Source of the DNA: an uncultured Nitrososphaera sp.
GTDB taxonomy: Archaea > Thermoproteota > Nitrososphaeria > Nitrososphaerales > Nitrososphaeraceae
NCBI GenBank assembly: GCA_946480575.1
Contig: CAMLKF010000040.1
Coordinates: 1-17,040 of the forward strand
Reading direction: 5' to 3'
DNA length: 17,040 bases
The notes beneath the pieces are model-generated. The model saw only the letters and a list, made by a program, of their open reading frames with translations. It had not been told where the DNA came from and ran no database searches. Numbering within the stretch: position 1 is the first letter of the stretch; each line of letters starts with the position of its first letter. Below are positions 1-6,187 of this stretch, piece after piece. The position numbers and the translations under genes were made by a program.

Positions 1-19
1 GTAGAGAGGGCACATAAGG

Positions 20-262
20 TCATTCATTGATGCTGTTCCCGAAGAATTTGAATAGCTGGTCTATTACAAAGCCGGGCTGCTCTTCTGGAACGTAATGACC
101 GGAATTAGGAACTTGGATAACCTGAACATTTTGAGCTAATGCCATCATCTATATCACCTGCTCTACCAAACAATTATCCCCATCATAATATATACTCCAA
201 ATCCATGCTCTAACATGCAAAGGTAGAGGTATTGGAAATCTTTTTCGTACTTCTATTATATT
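20..262 (-). pseudogene. alpha/beta hydrolase C-terminal remnant
   Basis: Reading the minus strand from about 262 down to a TGA at 20-22 gives the final part of an alpha/beta hydrolase of the epoxide-hydrolase-like group. The clear signature is the end, with the catalytic-His segment GHYVPEEQPGFVIDQLFKFF preceded by NVQVIQVPNS. Upstream in the same frame is DGDNCLVEQVI, then an in-frame TAG, then MMALAQNV. The N-terminal two thirds, including the nucleophile elbow and the acid residue, are absent: before about 262 the frame has no recognisable hydrolase sequence and the promoter of the phosphatase gene begins. The in-frame stop and the truncation make it a pseudogene. The last part could be translated from ATG-ATG after the stop, but would give only about 42 residues without an active site. 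Confidence 0.75.
252..262 (+). promoter_or_regulatory. TATA-like box of the PhoD phosphatase gene
   Basis: The AT-rich stretch tctattatatt lies about 26 bases before the TTG at 284. That is where an archaeal TATA box would sit for a leaderless transcript starting near 284. Confidence 0.35.
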
Positions 263-283
263 TTGAAACCTAAATTGCATGTG

Positions 284-1999
284 TTGACAAAACGGACCAT
301 CATTATCATTATATTTACAGCGTTAACCTTGATTCTGACCGCTAGTATAGTGGCAACATCTTCTTACTATAAAAAATTCACTCAATATTCTGCATATGCA
401 GCCGAGCAGGCAAATAGAGATCTCTTTATAACACATGGCGTTAGCAGCGGCGATGTAACACACCATAGTGCGGTGATATGGGCGCGTGCCAACAAGCAAG
501 CTCAAATGTATGTGGAGTATGATAACGATCCAAATTTCTCACATCCAAAGTCACATACTGGAGCACTGGCCAATGAATCAACAGACTTTACTACCCATAT
601 AAAACTAGTAGGACTAAGCCCAGATGTACGATATTACTATCGAGTATGGTTTGGCACCTCAGCTGATGATGATGATGGTAGTGGTAACAACAAGGGCAGC
701 AAGAATGATTCTTCTATATTTTCAGATAGTGTGCTCGGCACCTTTGTAACAGCACCACCACCCGTCGTCTCCCTGTCATCATCATCTTCTTCTTCCAAGA
801 GCGCGCCTATTAGCTTCATTTTTGGCGCCGACCTTGGCGGCCAGAAGTACTGCCGACAACTCGATAAAGGAGGGTACTCTATTTTTGCAAAGATGAAAGA
901 ATTATCACCTCATTTCTTTATCGCAAATGGCGATATGATATATTCTGCTGATACATGTCCTGCAGATGGACCTGATGGCCCTGGAGGATGGCAAAACATA
1001 CCTGGGAACTTTTCTGGAGTAGTTGACCCAGGCGTCAACTGGACTAATCTCGGCCAAGTTCGTAATGTCTACTTGCAGCATTGGCAGTATAACCGAGCTG
1101 ACCCATACTTGCAGGATTTTCTTGAAAACACATCTATGTATTCACAGTGGGATGATCATGAAGTTATCAATGACTTTGGAGCACCATGGCAACACTGGAA
1201 TTCTGCTAACAAAGACCGCGAAGGATATCCAAACCTTGTAAAGGCCGGAAGAGAAGCCTTCTTTAGCTACTCTCCAATAGATCGTAATCGTGAGGATCCA
1301 AATAGGATATACCGCTCATTTAGCTGGGGACCCAATCTTGATCTAATAATTCTTGATGCAAGGTCATATCGTAGTCCTAACAGTGTGGCTGACAGTGTAG
1401 AAAATAATAAGACCATGCTTGGTAGCGAGCAACTTCGCTGGTTAGAAGAAAGCCTTTTGAATTCTACGGCAACCTGGAAAGTAATAAGCAGCGATGTGCC
1501 CATCTCAATTCCTACCGGTTTTAACGCTTCAATTTTTGGTCGTGATGGTTGGGCCAATGGAAATGAGATGAATTTCTCATCTGAAACTGGATTTGAAAGA
1601 GAATTTCAAGGATTGTTAAAATTCATAGATGAAAACAACATCAATAACATAGTGTTTGTGACAACAGATGTTCATTTTGCAGCCAATATAAAATATGAAG
1701 TGGATGCCAATGGCGATGGAGACAAACTGCTCTTTTATGAGCTTGTTAGTGGCCCACTGAGCGCATTTCGATTTGGCATGCAAGGTGGTCCTCCTCTTCC
1801 CAAAATCGATACAACATTTAATCCTACTCTGCTTTATGAAGAGGGCGGCATCTTTAACTTTGGTTATATACGGATTGATGATATTATGTCTAATGGCAAT
1901 AACACTGTCGTCGATGGGAAAGCGCATCTTATGGCCGATGTGCGTGGTGAGGATGGTCTTCCTCGTCCAAATTCTTTGTTAAACCTGACTCCGCAATAA
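284..1999 (+). CDS. phoD: PhoD-family secreted alkaline phosphatase/phosphodiesterase
   Basis: This enzyme should hydrolyse phosphate mono- or diesters outside the cell. The N-terminus is a hydrophobic helix (IIIIIFTALTLILTASIV, residues about 13-30 counted from 263), so the protein is exported and perhaps anchored. The PhoD N-terminal domain follows (ITHGVSSGDVTHHSAVIWAR, about 56-75). Metal-site motifs come in family order: FGADLGG (187-193), ANGDMIY (221-227), WDDHEVINDFG (296-306), LDARSYR (364-370) and TTDVHFA (467-473). Length, about 570 residues, is normal for PhoD. No ATG begins the frame. Possible starts are TTG 263, TTG 275, GTG 281 and TTG 284; I chose 284 because a TATA-like box overlaps 263 and sits 26 bases before 284. 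The linker at 134-180 is acidic then Ser-rich, written by GAT and TCA/TCT triplet runs. Codon use is AT-richer than in genes after 3960. No Tat double-Arg motif is seen. A role in phosphate scavenging is inferred from the family. Confidence 0.9.
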   Translation: MTKRTIIIIIFTALTLILTASIVATSSYYKKFTQYSAYAAEQANRDLFITHGVSSGDVTHHSAVIWARANKQAQMYVEYDNDPNFSHPKSHTGALANESTDFTTHIKLVGLSPDVRYYYRVWFGTSADDDDGSGNNKGSKNDSSIFSDSVLGTFVTAPPPVVSLSSSSSSSKSAPISFIFGADLGGQKYCRQLDKGGYSIFAKMKELSPHFFIANGDMIYSADTCPADGPDGPGGWQNIPGNFSGVVDPGVNWTNLGQVRNVYLQHWQYNRADPYLQDFLENTSMYSQWDDHEVINDFGAPWQHWNSANKDREGYPNLVKAGREAFFSYSPIDRNREDPNRIYRSFSWGPNLDLIILDARSYRSPNSVADSVENNKTMLGSEQLRWLEESLLNSTATWKVISSDVPISIPTGFNASIFGRDGWANGNEMNFSSETGFEREFQGLLKFIDENNINNIVFVTTDVHFAANIKYEVDANGDGDKLLFYELVSGPLSAFRFGMQGGPPLPKIDTTFNPTLLYEEGGIFNFGYIRIDDIMSNGNNTVVDGKAHLMADVRGEDGLPRPNSLLNLTPQ

Positions 2000-2206
2000 T
2001 AAACTTAACAAGAATGGAGAGAATGTTTTGCCTCTATATTCTGTGTCTTGTAAGGGCGATTGCTCAGGAAAAGACAGCAGACAGCATTCCAAGACGGAGC
2101 CGGAATAATAACATGGTCGACTAGAGTATATATCGCAGTCTAGCTTTAACCTTCTTTAGTGTGTATTATATAGTCTCTATACTATCATATTGACTATACT
2201 AAGAGG

Positions 2207-2457
2207 TCAAAAATCAAAGTCTTCTCTGCGGAGTACAGTCTCTTCGAGGATATGGCTCATTATGACGTCGGTATAATAGTATAGGCATCGTGCGAATTTT
2301 TTGCGCTCTTCCTCTGACCAGCCTGAAGTCGATAGTATGTCCCTGAATTTGAAAAGATATTTCTGGGCAAGGACCTGCGCTGCCTGCTTTACTGCATTGT
2401 CCTCTCCAGCAATTTTTTGTCTAGTACTAGCTCGAATCTATTATTGTCGTTGCTCAT
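2207..2457 (-). pseudogene. small helical protein gene broken by one frameshift
   Basis: Starting at ATG 2457 the minus strand reads MSNDNNRFELVLDKK, then runs into a stop after eight more codons. Skipping one frame inside the run of six A just after the aspartate codon restores a good reading: KIAGEDNAVKQAAQVLAQKY, then LFKFRDILSTSGWSEEERKK, and so on to REDFDF and a TGA at 2207-2209. The repaired product would be about 83 residues, highly charged and mostly helical. I do not recognise the family. It starts 12 bases after the stop of the upstream small gene on the same strand, so the two were likely co-transcribed. A one-base loss in the A run, a sequencing error or programmed slippage would all give this picture; recent inactivation or an assembly error seems likeliest. 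Confidence 0.6.
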
Positions 2458-2469
2458 TATTTTTTTGCT

Positions 2470-2643
2470 CTATCCCACCATTCCTGCAACGGGTTCTGGA
2501 TTTATCCCAGAAAAGCCAAGAACTGTGACTGTTACAAATGCAGCGAAAACTGCTATCTGGGCAATTAGTGTTAATTTCATTTTGATTCCTTCTTTTTTGC
2601 TAAAGTTTTTTATCAGCGACGAGGCATGTAATAAAACACTCAT
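2470..2643 (-). CDS. small single-helix membrane/secreted protein
   Basis: This 57-residue reading frame begins at ATG 2643 (MSVLLHASSLIKNFSKKEG) and ends at TAG 2470-2472. Residues about 22-44 (MKLTLIAQIAVFAAFVTVTV) form one hydrophobic helix after a Lys-rich segment; the tail is short (GFSGINPEPVAGMVG). The start is supported by a strong Shine-Dalgarno sequence, GGAGGTG, 7 bases before the ATG. An alternative start is the internal ATG at 2580, just before the helix, which would leave a simple signal-peptide-like N-terminus. The gene after it on the same strand (2207-2457) begins 12 bases downstream. I do not recognise the family; the start is well supported, the function is unknown. Confidence 0.55.
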   Translation of the reverse strand: MSVLLHASSLIKNFSKKEGIKMKLTLIAQIAVFAAFVTVTVLGFSGINPEPVAGMVG

Positions 2644-2648
2644 TTTTA

Positions 2649-2655
2649 CACCTCC
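2649..2655 (-). promoter_or_regulatory. strong Shine-Dalgarno site
   Basis: On the minus strand GGAGGTG sits 7 bases before ATG 2643. Most genes in this window have no such site and look leaderless, so this one decides the start and implies a leadered transcript. Confidence 0.6.
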
Positions 2656-2925
2656 TTTCCAATTTTCTTAATGCTCATGCTTTGTATATCATGACACGAG
2701 GACTTTAAGCCTCCTAAAACCTATTTATTAGAAATACCAAGTCGTTTTTAGTTTTAATGTTGAAATTATATGTTTGCCTATAGCTCGATCATTTATTATC
2801 TCATAAGTTATTGATTGATATCCTTCAAGAGTAATGACATTTATGCTACTAAATATAAGAACTTGCCCGTTCCCTCATTTTTGGCTCTCCTTGTCCTTCT
2901 CCTTATCCTCCGTAGCAGCAGCACA

Positions 2926-2936
2926 ATTTAACAAGG
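2926..2936 (+). promoter_or_regulatory. TATA-like box of the 49-residue zinc-ribbon gene
   Basis: The element caatttaaca is centred about 29 bases before ATG 2959, the right place for a nearly leaderless archaeal transcript. Confidence 0.35.
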
Positions 2937-2958
2937 GTGAGCTCGAGTATATATCACC

Positions 2959-3108
2959 ATGGAAGAATGGGATCCCGTATCAAATGACTTTGTATATCGC
3001 TGCAACAGTTGCTGGAGAACGAACTCGCAGACCAAGATTATCCGTACTTCACGTGAAAAGTATTATTGTTTGGATTGTCTAGCGACGTTTGACTTATGCC
3101 AAGGGTAG
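2959..3108 (+). CDS. small zinc-ribbon protein, 49 residues
   Basis: An ATG at 2959 opens a 49-codon frame ending at TAG 3106-3108. The product begins MEEWDPVSNDFVYRCNSCWR and ends EKYYCLDCLATFDLCQG. Two CxxC pairs about 23 residues apart (CNSC and CLDC), each beside aromatic residues, form a typical zinc ribbon. A TATA-like box at the correct distance supports the start. It lies alone between a minus-strand operon and a minus-strand pseudogene. Such single-ribbon proteins are common in ammonia-oxidising archaea and mostly have no known function; nucleic-acid or protein binding is only a guess. It resembles, in size and layout, the 45-residue protein at 9007-9144. Confidence 0.6.
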   Translation: MEEWDPVSNDFVYRCNSCWRTNSQTKIIRTSREKYYCLDCLATFDLCQG

Positions 3109-3165
3109 ATCGATGCCTTTCGCTACGAAACTTTCATCGGGGGATTTTTTCGAGCAAAGTTCGGT

Positions 3166-3627
3166 TCATAAAGAAAAATCAAAAGGGGAGTAGAAAGAGT
3201 TTCCAACTTCATACATGTCCATATCAGCGCCGGTTAGCATACCTTCGGCACCTGGTTTTGGCACGCCACTTTCCTCCGGCTTTGATACTGCCATTACATC
3301 GTCAATGTTTGTGATCACTCTGCCGCCAGTTGCCATAGCCAGATTGTTCATCTCGCTCTCTTTGGGCCTTCTTACCGCCAGTATTATACCGCCTTTGGCA
3401 AGATAATGCTGTGCTATGTCATCAATTCCTTTCTAGCATATCAGTACGTTTGCTCCTGCAGCTACAACCTTATCCACCATTGACTTGAGCATCCTGTTCT
3501 TTTCGTCAAGGAACTTTTGCATTTGCTAAGGGTCCGAGATCCTGATCTCTGCTCTCATTTCCGTCTTTTCTATTTCCAAAGGACACTTCAGCAGTGCTAT
3601 CTTGGCATCTTCTATCCGCTTTGGCAT
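3166..3627 (-). pseudogene. thermosome (group II chaperonin) remnant
   Basis: The minus strand from about 3627 encodes a middle piece of a thermosome subunit: MPKRIEDAKIALLKCPLEIE, then [58 protein letters not shown] and [22 protein letters not shown] codons interrupt it at 3526-3528 and 3433-3435, both where a Gln codon would fit. After NIDDV (about 3298) the sequence leaves the apical domain at once and continues as [20 protein letters not shown], a Pro/Gly/Met tail like chaperonin C-termini, ending at 3166. The N-terminal equatorial domain, the rest of the apical domain and the second equatorial half, including the ATPase sites, are missing. It is a clear dead copy; intact thermosome genes presumably lie elsewhere. 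Confidence 0.85.
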
Positions 3628-3675
3628 AATTATCTTCAGCAATTGAACCATTGCTAGCTTTTAGCTCGATGTGGA

Positions 3676-3777
3676 GTGATTCGAATTTTTGGTGGAGCAG
3701 GGGGCAGCAATGTTGTTGTCATTCCATATGAAATTGTTAATGAATCTTCAGAAGTCGAGGTAGAGGTCAACGGGTGA
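3676..3777 (+). other. short open frame of unknown origin, possible gene fragment
   Basis: GTG 3676 opens 33 codons reading MIRIFGGAGGSNVVVIPYEI then VNESSEVEVEVNG. The alternating beta-strand pattern looks like protein rather than noise, but there is no domain I can name, no promoter and no full-length context. It may be the end of a lost gene beside the thermosome remnant. Confidence 0.2.
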
Positions 3778-3940
3778 GTCATTAAACGAACAAATTACAA
3801 GGACATCAAGCAGCACGAGCCGTAAGGCTACTCTCTCCGCACACCCTTTACCTTTCAAACCTTAAGTACAACGGCAAACATGTAAAATGTAAGATACTAG
3901 GATCCAGATTGCTTATGTTTTAGGACTAGAAAATCAAGGT

Positions 3941-3949
3941 TATTATTAG
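3941..3949 (+). promoter_or_regulatory. TATA-like box of the S8e operon
   Basis: The element tattattag is centred about 33 bases before ATG 3978, which would give a leader of about 8 bases. It also argues against the in-frame TTG at 3966 as start. Confidence 0.35.
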
Positions 3950-3977
3950 AGTAAAAAATTACCTATTGCTCACTGCT

Positions 3978-4376
3978 ATGCGAAAATCAATAGAGAACCT
4001 CGCAGGGCGTAAGATGACCGGAGGCCGCAAGGTTCCCCTGAGAGGAAGGAGAAAGTTTGAGATTGACCGCTATCCAAATGAGGCCATCGCTGGCCCGACC
4101 CAGATCGTGACCCGCAGGACAAGGGGCCACAATGTCAAGGCCGCCCTCAAGACTGCTGAGTTTGCCAACGTTATTGATCAGGAAAGCAAGAAGATAACAA
4201 AGTCCAAGATCCTGACGGTCACTAAGAACCCCGCCAACAGAGACTATGAAAGAAGAGGTGTCATCAGCAAGGGCGCGCTCATAGAGACGGAAGGCGGGGT
4301 TGCAAGGGTCGTCTCAAGGCCAGGCCAAGACGGAGTGGTCAATGCAGTCATTGTAAAAGCAGCAAAGACTTCATGA
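3978..4376 (+). CDS. rps8e: 30S ribosomal protein S8e
   Basis: This is an archaeal S8e, a small-subunit protein. It is 132 residues from ATG 3978 (MRKSIENLAGRKMTGGRKVP). The conserved N-terminus is very basic (TGGRKVPLRGRRKFEIDRYP), followed by the beta-rich body with TRRTRGHNVKAALKTAEFAN, the NPANRDYERRGVISKGALIE segment that is a hallmark of the family, and a C-terminal part for a second strand set. A TTG at 3966 would add four residues (MLTA), but ATG 3978 fits both family length and the TATA distance. It heads a block with SRP19 and Gar1, an order typical of Thaumarchaeota as far as I recall. Nothing odd in it. Confidence 0.95.
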   Translation: MRKSIENLAGRKMTGGRKVPLRGRRKFEIDRYPNEAIAGPTQIVTRRTRGHNVKAALKTAEFANVIDQESKKITKSKILTVTKNPANRDYERRGVISKGALIETEGGVARVVSRPGQDGVVNAVIVKAAKTS

Positions 4377-4418
4377 TTTTTCGGTAACCGTTAAGAGCCA
4401 ATACGGACTTTATTTTCC

Positions 4419-4910
4419 GTGGAATTATCTTGGGACGGGCCTGACCCAAAGGATAGGAACGGCTGCCCGTATTCTGTCAATTTTGATTGCAAGCCTGCGC
4501 CTTCAGAATCTCTAAACTCGCTAGAGTCAGGGCGGCTGCTCCTGTCAGTCGACTTGGGAAGCACAGGCGTGAGATCGGTCGCTGCCCGGCTGATTAACAA
4601 TGCCAAGAGGCAAAACCTGGACAAGGTGCAGGGCGACAGCAGGCTGAAGCACCAGACTTTGCTCTCAACCGAGCTTGTGCAGGATAGGAGCCAGCTGAAC
4701 AAGTGGTCAGGCGAGCTTAGCATTCCTTCCAGCTGGATCGAGGGAAGGACCAGGACGTATGAGAGGACTGGCTCATCGGTGCCAAAAAGCGAGAGAAACC
4801 TGTTTACGTTAGAGATCACGTACAGGATTGGCGACGACCGAACCTGCACTGCCCGCTTTGGATCGGAAGACGTCTTCCATTGGCAAGCAAGGCAAGAAGC
4901 AAGGATGTAG
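4419..4910 (+). CDS. conserved protein of unknown function between S8e and SRP19
   Basis: The 163-residue frame starts at GTG 4419 (MELSWDGPDPKDRNGCPYSV), 42 bases after S8e, and ends 58 bases before SRP19. Third codon positions favour G/C as in the neighbours, which supports this frame over the long minus-strand frame on the same DNA. Sequence blocks such as SGRLLLSVDLGSTGVRSVAA, NKWSGELSIPSSWIEG and RNLFTLEITYRIGDD look like strands of a beta-sandwich; the layout recalls an arrestin-type N-domain, but this is a weak impression from strand pattern only. No signal peptide, membrane helix or catalytic motif is seen. Cys residues are few. Its place in a translation/targeting operon suggests a cytosolic housekeeping role; I cannot name it. 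Confidence 0.6.
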   Translation: MELSWDGPDPKDRNGCPYSVNFDCKPAPSESLNSLESGRLLLSVDLGSTGVRSVAARLINNAKRQNLDKVQGDSRLKHQTLLSTELVQDRSQLNKWSGELSIPSSWIEGRTRTYERTGSSVPKSERNLFTLEITYRIGDDRTCTARFGSEDVFHWQARQEARM

Positions 4911-4929
4911 TAATAATAATTCTCACTTT

Positions 4930-4938
4930 CATTTATTA
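4930..4938 (+). promoter_or_regulatory. TATA-like box of SRP19
   Basis: The element catttatta lies about 35 bases before TTG 4969 and just after the previous stop, so SRP19 may have its own promoter. Confidence 0.3.
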
Positions 4939-4968
4939 AGAAGGGATCGGGTTACTATCTTCACTGGC

Positions 4969-5298
4969 TTGAAGGACTACGATCACGTGATACTGTGGCT
5001 TGACTACTTTAACAAGAACCTCAAGCGGCGCCAAGGGCGCAAAGTGAACCGGGATCAGGCAGTATTTGATCCGACAGTTCAGGATCTCACAGAGGCAGCC
5101 AAGGCGGCTGGCTTTGAGTTCTCTCAGGAAGAAGTGAACGACAATGCAAGGTTCCCGCGCAGGTCTTTTGCCAAGTCTGGCTATGTGATGGTGGCAAAGA
5201 AGGAAGCTGTCAAGAAATCCCAGATGATCAACACAGTCGCGGAAAAGATGCTTCAGAAAAAAAGCCGGCAAAAGAGCGGTGGTATAGGCAAAAAATGA
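4969..5298 (+). CDS. srp19: signal recognition particle protein SRP19
   Basis: SRP19 binds the tips of helices 6 and 8 of 7S RNA and prepares it for SRP54, so it serves co-translational targeting to the membrane. The 109-residue product starts at TTG 4969 (MKDYDHVILWLDYFNKNLKR). The family start motif (DYDHVILWLDYFN), the basic RRQGRKVNRDQAV segment, TVQDLTEAAKAAGFE, and the NARFPRRSFAKSGYVMVAKK block that contacts RNA are all in order. The Lys-rich tail (KKSRQKSGGIGKK) is usual. The same frame stays open upstream to 4828, but those residues overlap the preceding gene and do not resemble SRP19, so TTG 4969 is chosen; a TATA-like box at 4930 agrees. Confidence 0.93.
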   Translation: MKDYDHVILWLDYFNKNLKRRQGRKVNRDQAVFDPTVQDLTEAAKAAGFEFSQEEVNDNARFPRRSFAKSGYVMVAKKEAVKKSQMINTVAEKMLQKKSRQKSGGIGKK

Positions 5299-5413
5299 TC
5301 TATTGGAAAATTTTCTTAGCAGAATTTTTGTGGTGGCAGATGCTAGAATTTTGCTTGTCGAAAGACAAATGATATTTGGCAGAAGCGAATATGTGATAGT
5401 AAGTAATTCGCTT

Positions 5414-5716
5414 ATGCCTTTTACCAAAGTGGGGGAGCTAGGGGAAGTCATTCATTTAGCAAAAAGTGGAAGGCTAATAGTAAAACTCAATGCGGCAGGA
5501 GCCGGGATAAGGGCTGGCGAGCTCCTCGTTGACGGGTCGGGCAAAAGAGTGGGCAAGGTAGTAGAACTGCTAGGGCCGGTGAACGCGCCGTACGCTTCTG
5601 TCATTCCGATGACTGACAGGACGGGCAGGATTGTCGGCTCGAAGGTCTTCAGCGGCGGTTTCTCAAAATTTCACGGTCAGAGCAAGGGCTCTGGCCGCCG
5701 CACAAGGTCAAGGTAA
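5414..5716 (+). CDS. gar1: H/ACA ribonucleoprotein protein Gar1
   Basis: Gar1 is one of the four core proteins of archaeal H/ACA guide RNPs and binds the pseudouridine synthase Cbf5, controlling product release. The 100-residue frame from ATG 5414 begins MPFTKVGELGEVIHLAKSGR. The six-stranded barrel motifs follow: LIVKLNAAGAGIRAGELLVD, GKRVGKVVELLGPVNAPYAS and VIPMTDRTGRIVGSKVF. The tail is Gly/Ser/Arg-rich (GGFSKFHGQSKGSGRRTRSR), resembling the RGG-like tail of Gar1 proteins. The frame is open upstream to 5303, but codons there are AT-rich and non-family, so I take the ATG. Next comes a TFB remnant; gar1 followed by tfb is, to my knowledge, a common archaeal pair. Confidence 0.92.
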   Translation: MPFTKVGELGEVIHLAKSGRLIVKLNAAGAGIRAGELLVDGSGKRVGKVVELLGPVNAPYASVIPMTDRTGRIVGSKVFSGGFSKFHGQSKGSGRRTRSR

Positions 5717-5724
5717 GAGAAAAA

Positions 5725-6092
5725 ATGAGGTCTGTAGAATATTATATACCGGGTGCCCAGAGTGCAGCACAGCAGCCGAAGCGGTGCCGGCAATTGCCCT
5801 TGCAATGAACCACTACATTTCCAAGCTGGCGAACATGGCCAAAATAGATACAAAGGCGGAAAGGCTTCCAATAGACATCGCCCACAAGACTGACGATCCC
5901 CCAACCTGCTAGCGGACGGCAGGGCGCCAAATGGCCTCGCTGCTGCCTACTACATTTACCTTGCTTCTAATACCACTGCTTGGCTTCAAGAGATATATAC
6001 TCCAGCGCTACGTGTCAAGCCTCTCCGGCGACACCGAAGTCACAATAAGGATCAGATGCAAAGAAGACATAATTACTAGCTTCAAGCTGTGA
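5725..6092 (+). pseudogene. transcription initiation factor B (TFB) remnant
   Basis: Directly after gar1 the DNA reads pieces of TFB in three frames. The first frame has CPEC, a possible zinc-ribbon trace (around 5752), then HYISKLANMAKIDTKAERLP and IDIAHKTDDPP, which match cyclin repeat 2. Near 5898 a shift is needed to read NLLADGRAPNGLAAAY and IYLAS. Near 5970 a second shift gives IPLLGFKRYILQRYVSSLSG, DTEVTIRIRCKEDIITSFKL and a stop at 6090-6092. The B-finger/linker and cyclin repeat 1 are missing altogether. The order and the ends fit a TFB that suffered a large internal deletion and at least two frameshifts. Ammonia-oxidising archaea carry several TFB genes, so loss of one copy can be tolerated. 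Confidence 0.85.
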
Positions 6093-6150
6093 TAGTGACA
6101 GTCCGGCGGCCTGCACAGCCGCATTCTGCATGTGCCTGGCAGACATGATC

Positions 6151-6160
6151 CTTTAAAAAG
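6151..6160 (+). promoter_or_regulatory. TATA-like box of the zinc-ribbon membrane protein
   Basis: The element ctttaaaaag is centred about 32 bases before ATG 6188. A second AT-rich run (actatatataaaa, 6168-6180) is too close to the ATG to be the TATA box of this start and probably covers the transcription start. Confidence 0.4.
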
Positions 6161-6187
6161 GAGATAAACTATATATAAAAACGAATA

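Larger units (their letters stand above)
2644..2958. other. AT-rich intergenic stretch
   Basis: Apart from the Shine-Dalgarno site at 2649-2655 and a TATA-like element near 2926, I see no coding sequence here. Short open frames exist but show no domain, no codon bias and no sensible start. The stretch separates the minus-strand small genes from the plus-strand zinc-ribbon gene. Confidence 0.4.
3628..3977. other. non-coding stretch before S8e
   Basis: Beyond the small fragment at 3676-3777 I see no gene. The part from 3780 to 3965 is AT-rich and carries the likely S8e promoter (tattattag near 3941-3949, about 33 bases before ATG 3978). Confidence 0.4.

Noticed and set aside
2014..2124. 36-codon frame after phoD, and an overlapping frame with a Cys pair (SCKGDCSGK)
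   Set aside because: No promoter, no family, no codon support; the Cys-containing frame has no good start. Left as unassigned short spacer.
4391..4849. 152-codon open frame on the minus strand
   Set aside because: It is antisense to the plus-strand gene 4419-4910, whose codon use matches the neighbours; the minus translation is Ser/Leu-rich with no domain.
5299..5413. N-terminal extension of Gar1 to TTG 5303, or a box C/D guide RNA in the gap
   Set aside because: The extension is AT-rich and unlike Gar1. Candidate C-box-like words (atgata, gtgatag) have no matching D box, so no RNA gene is claimed.
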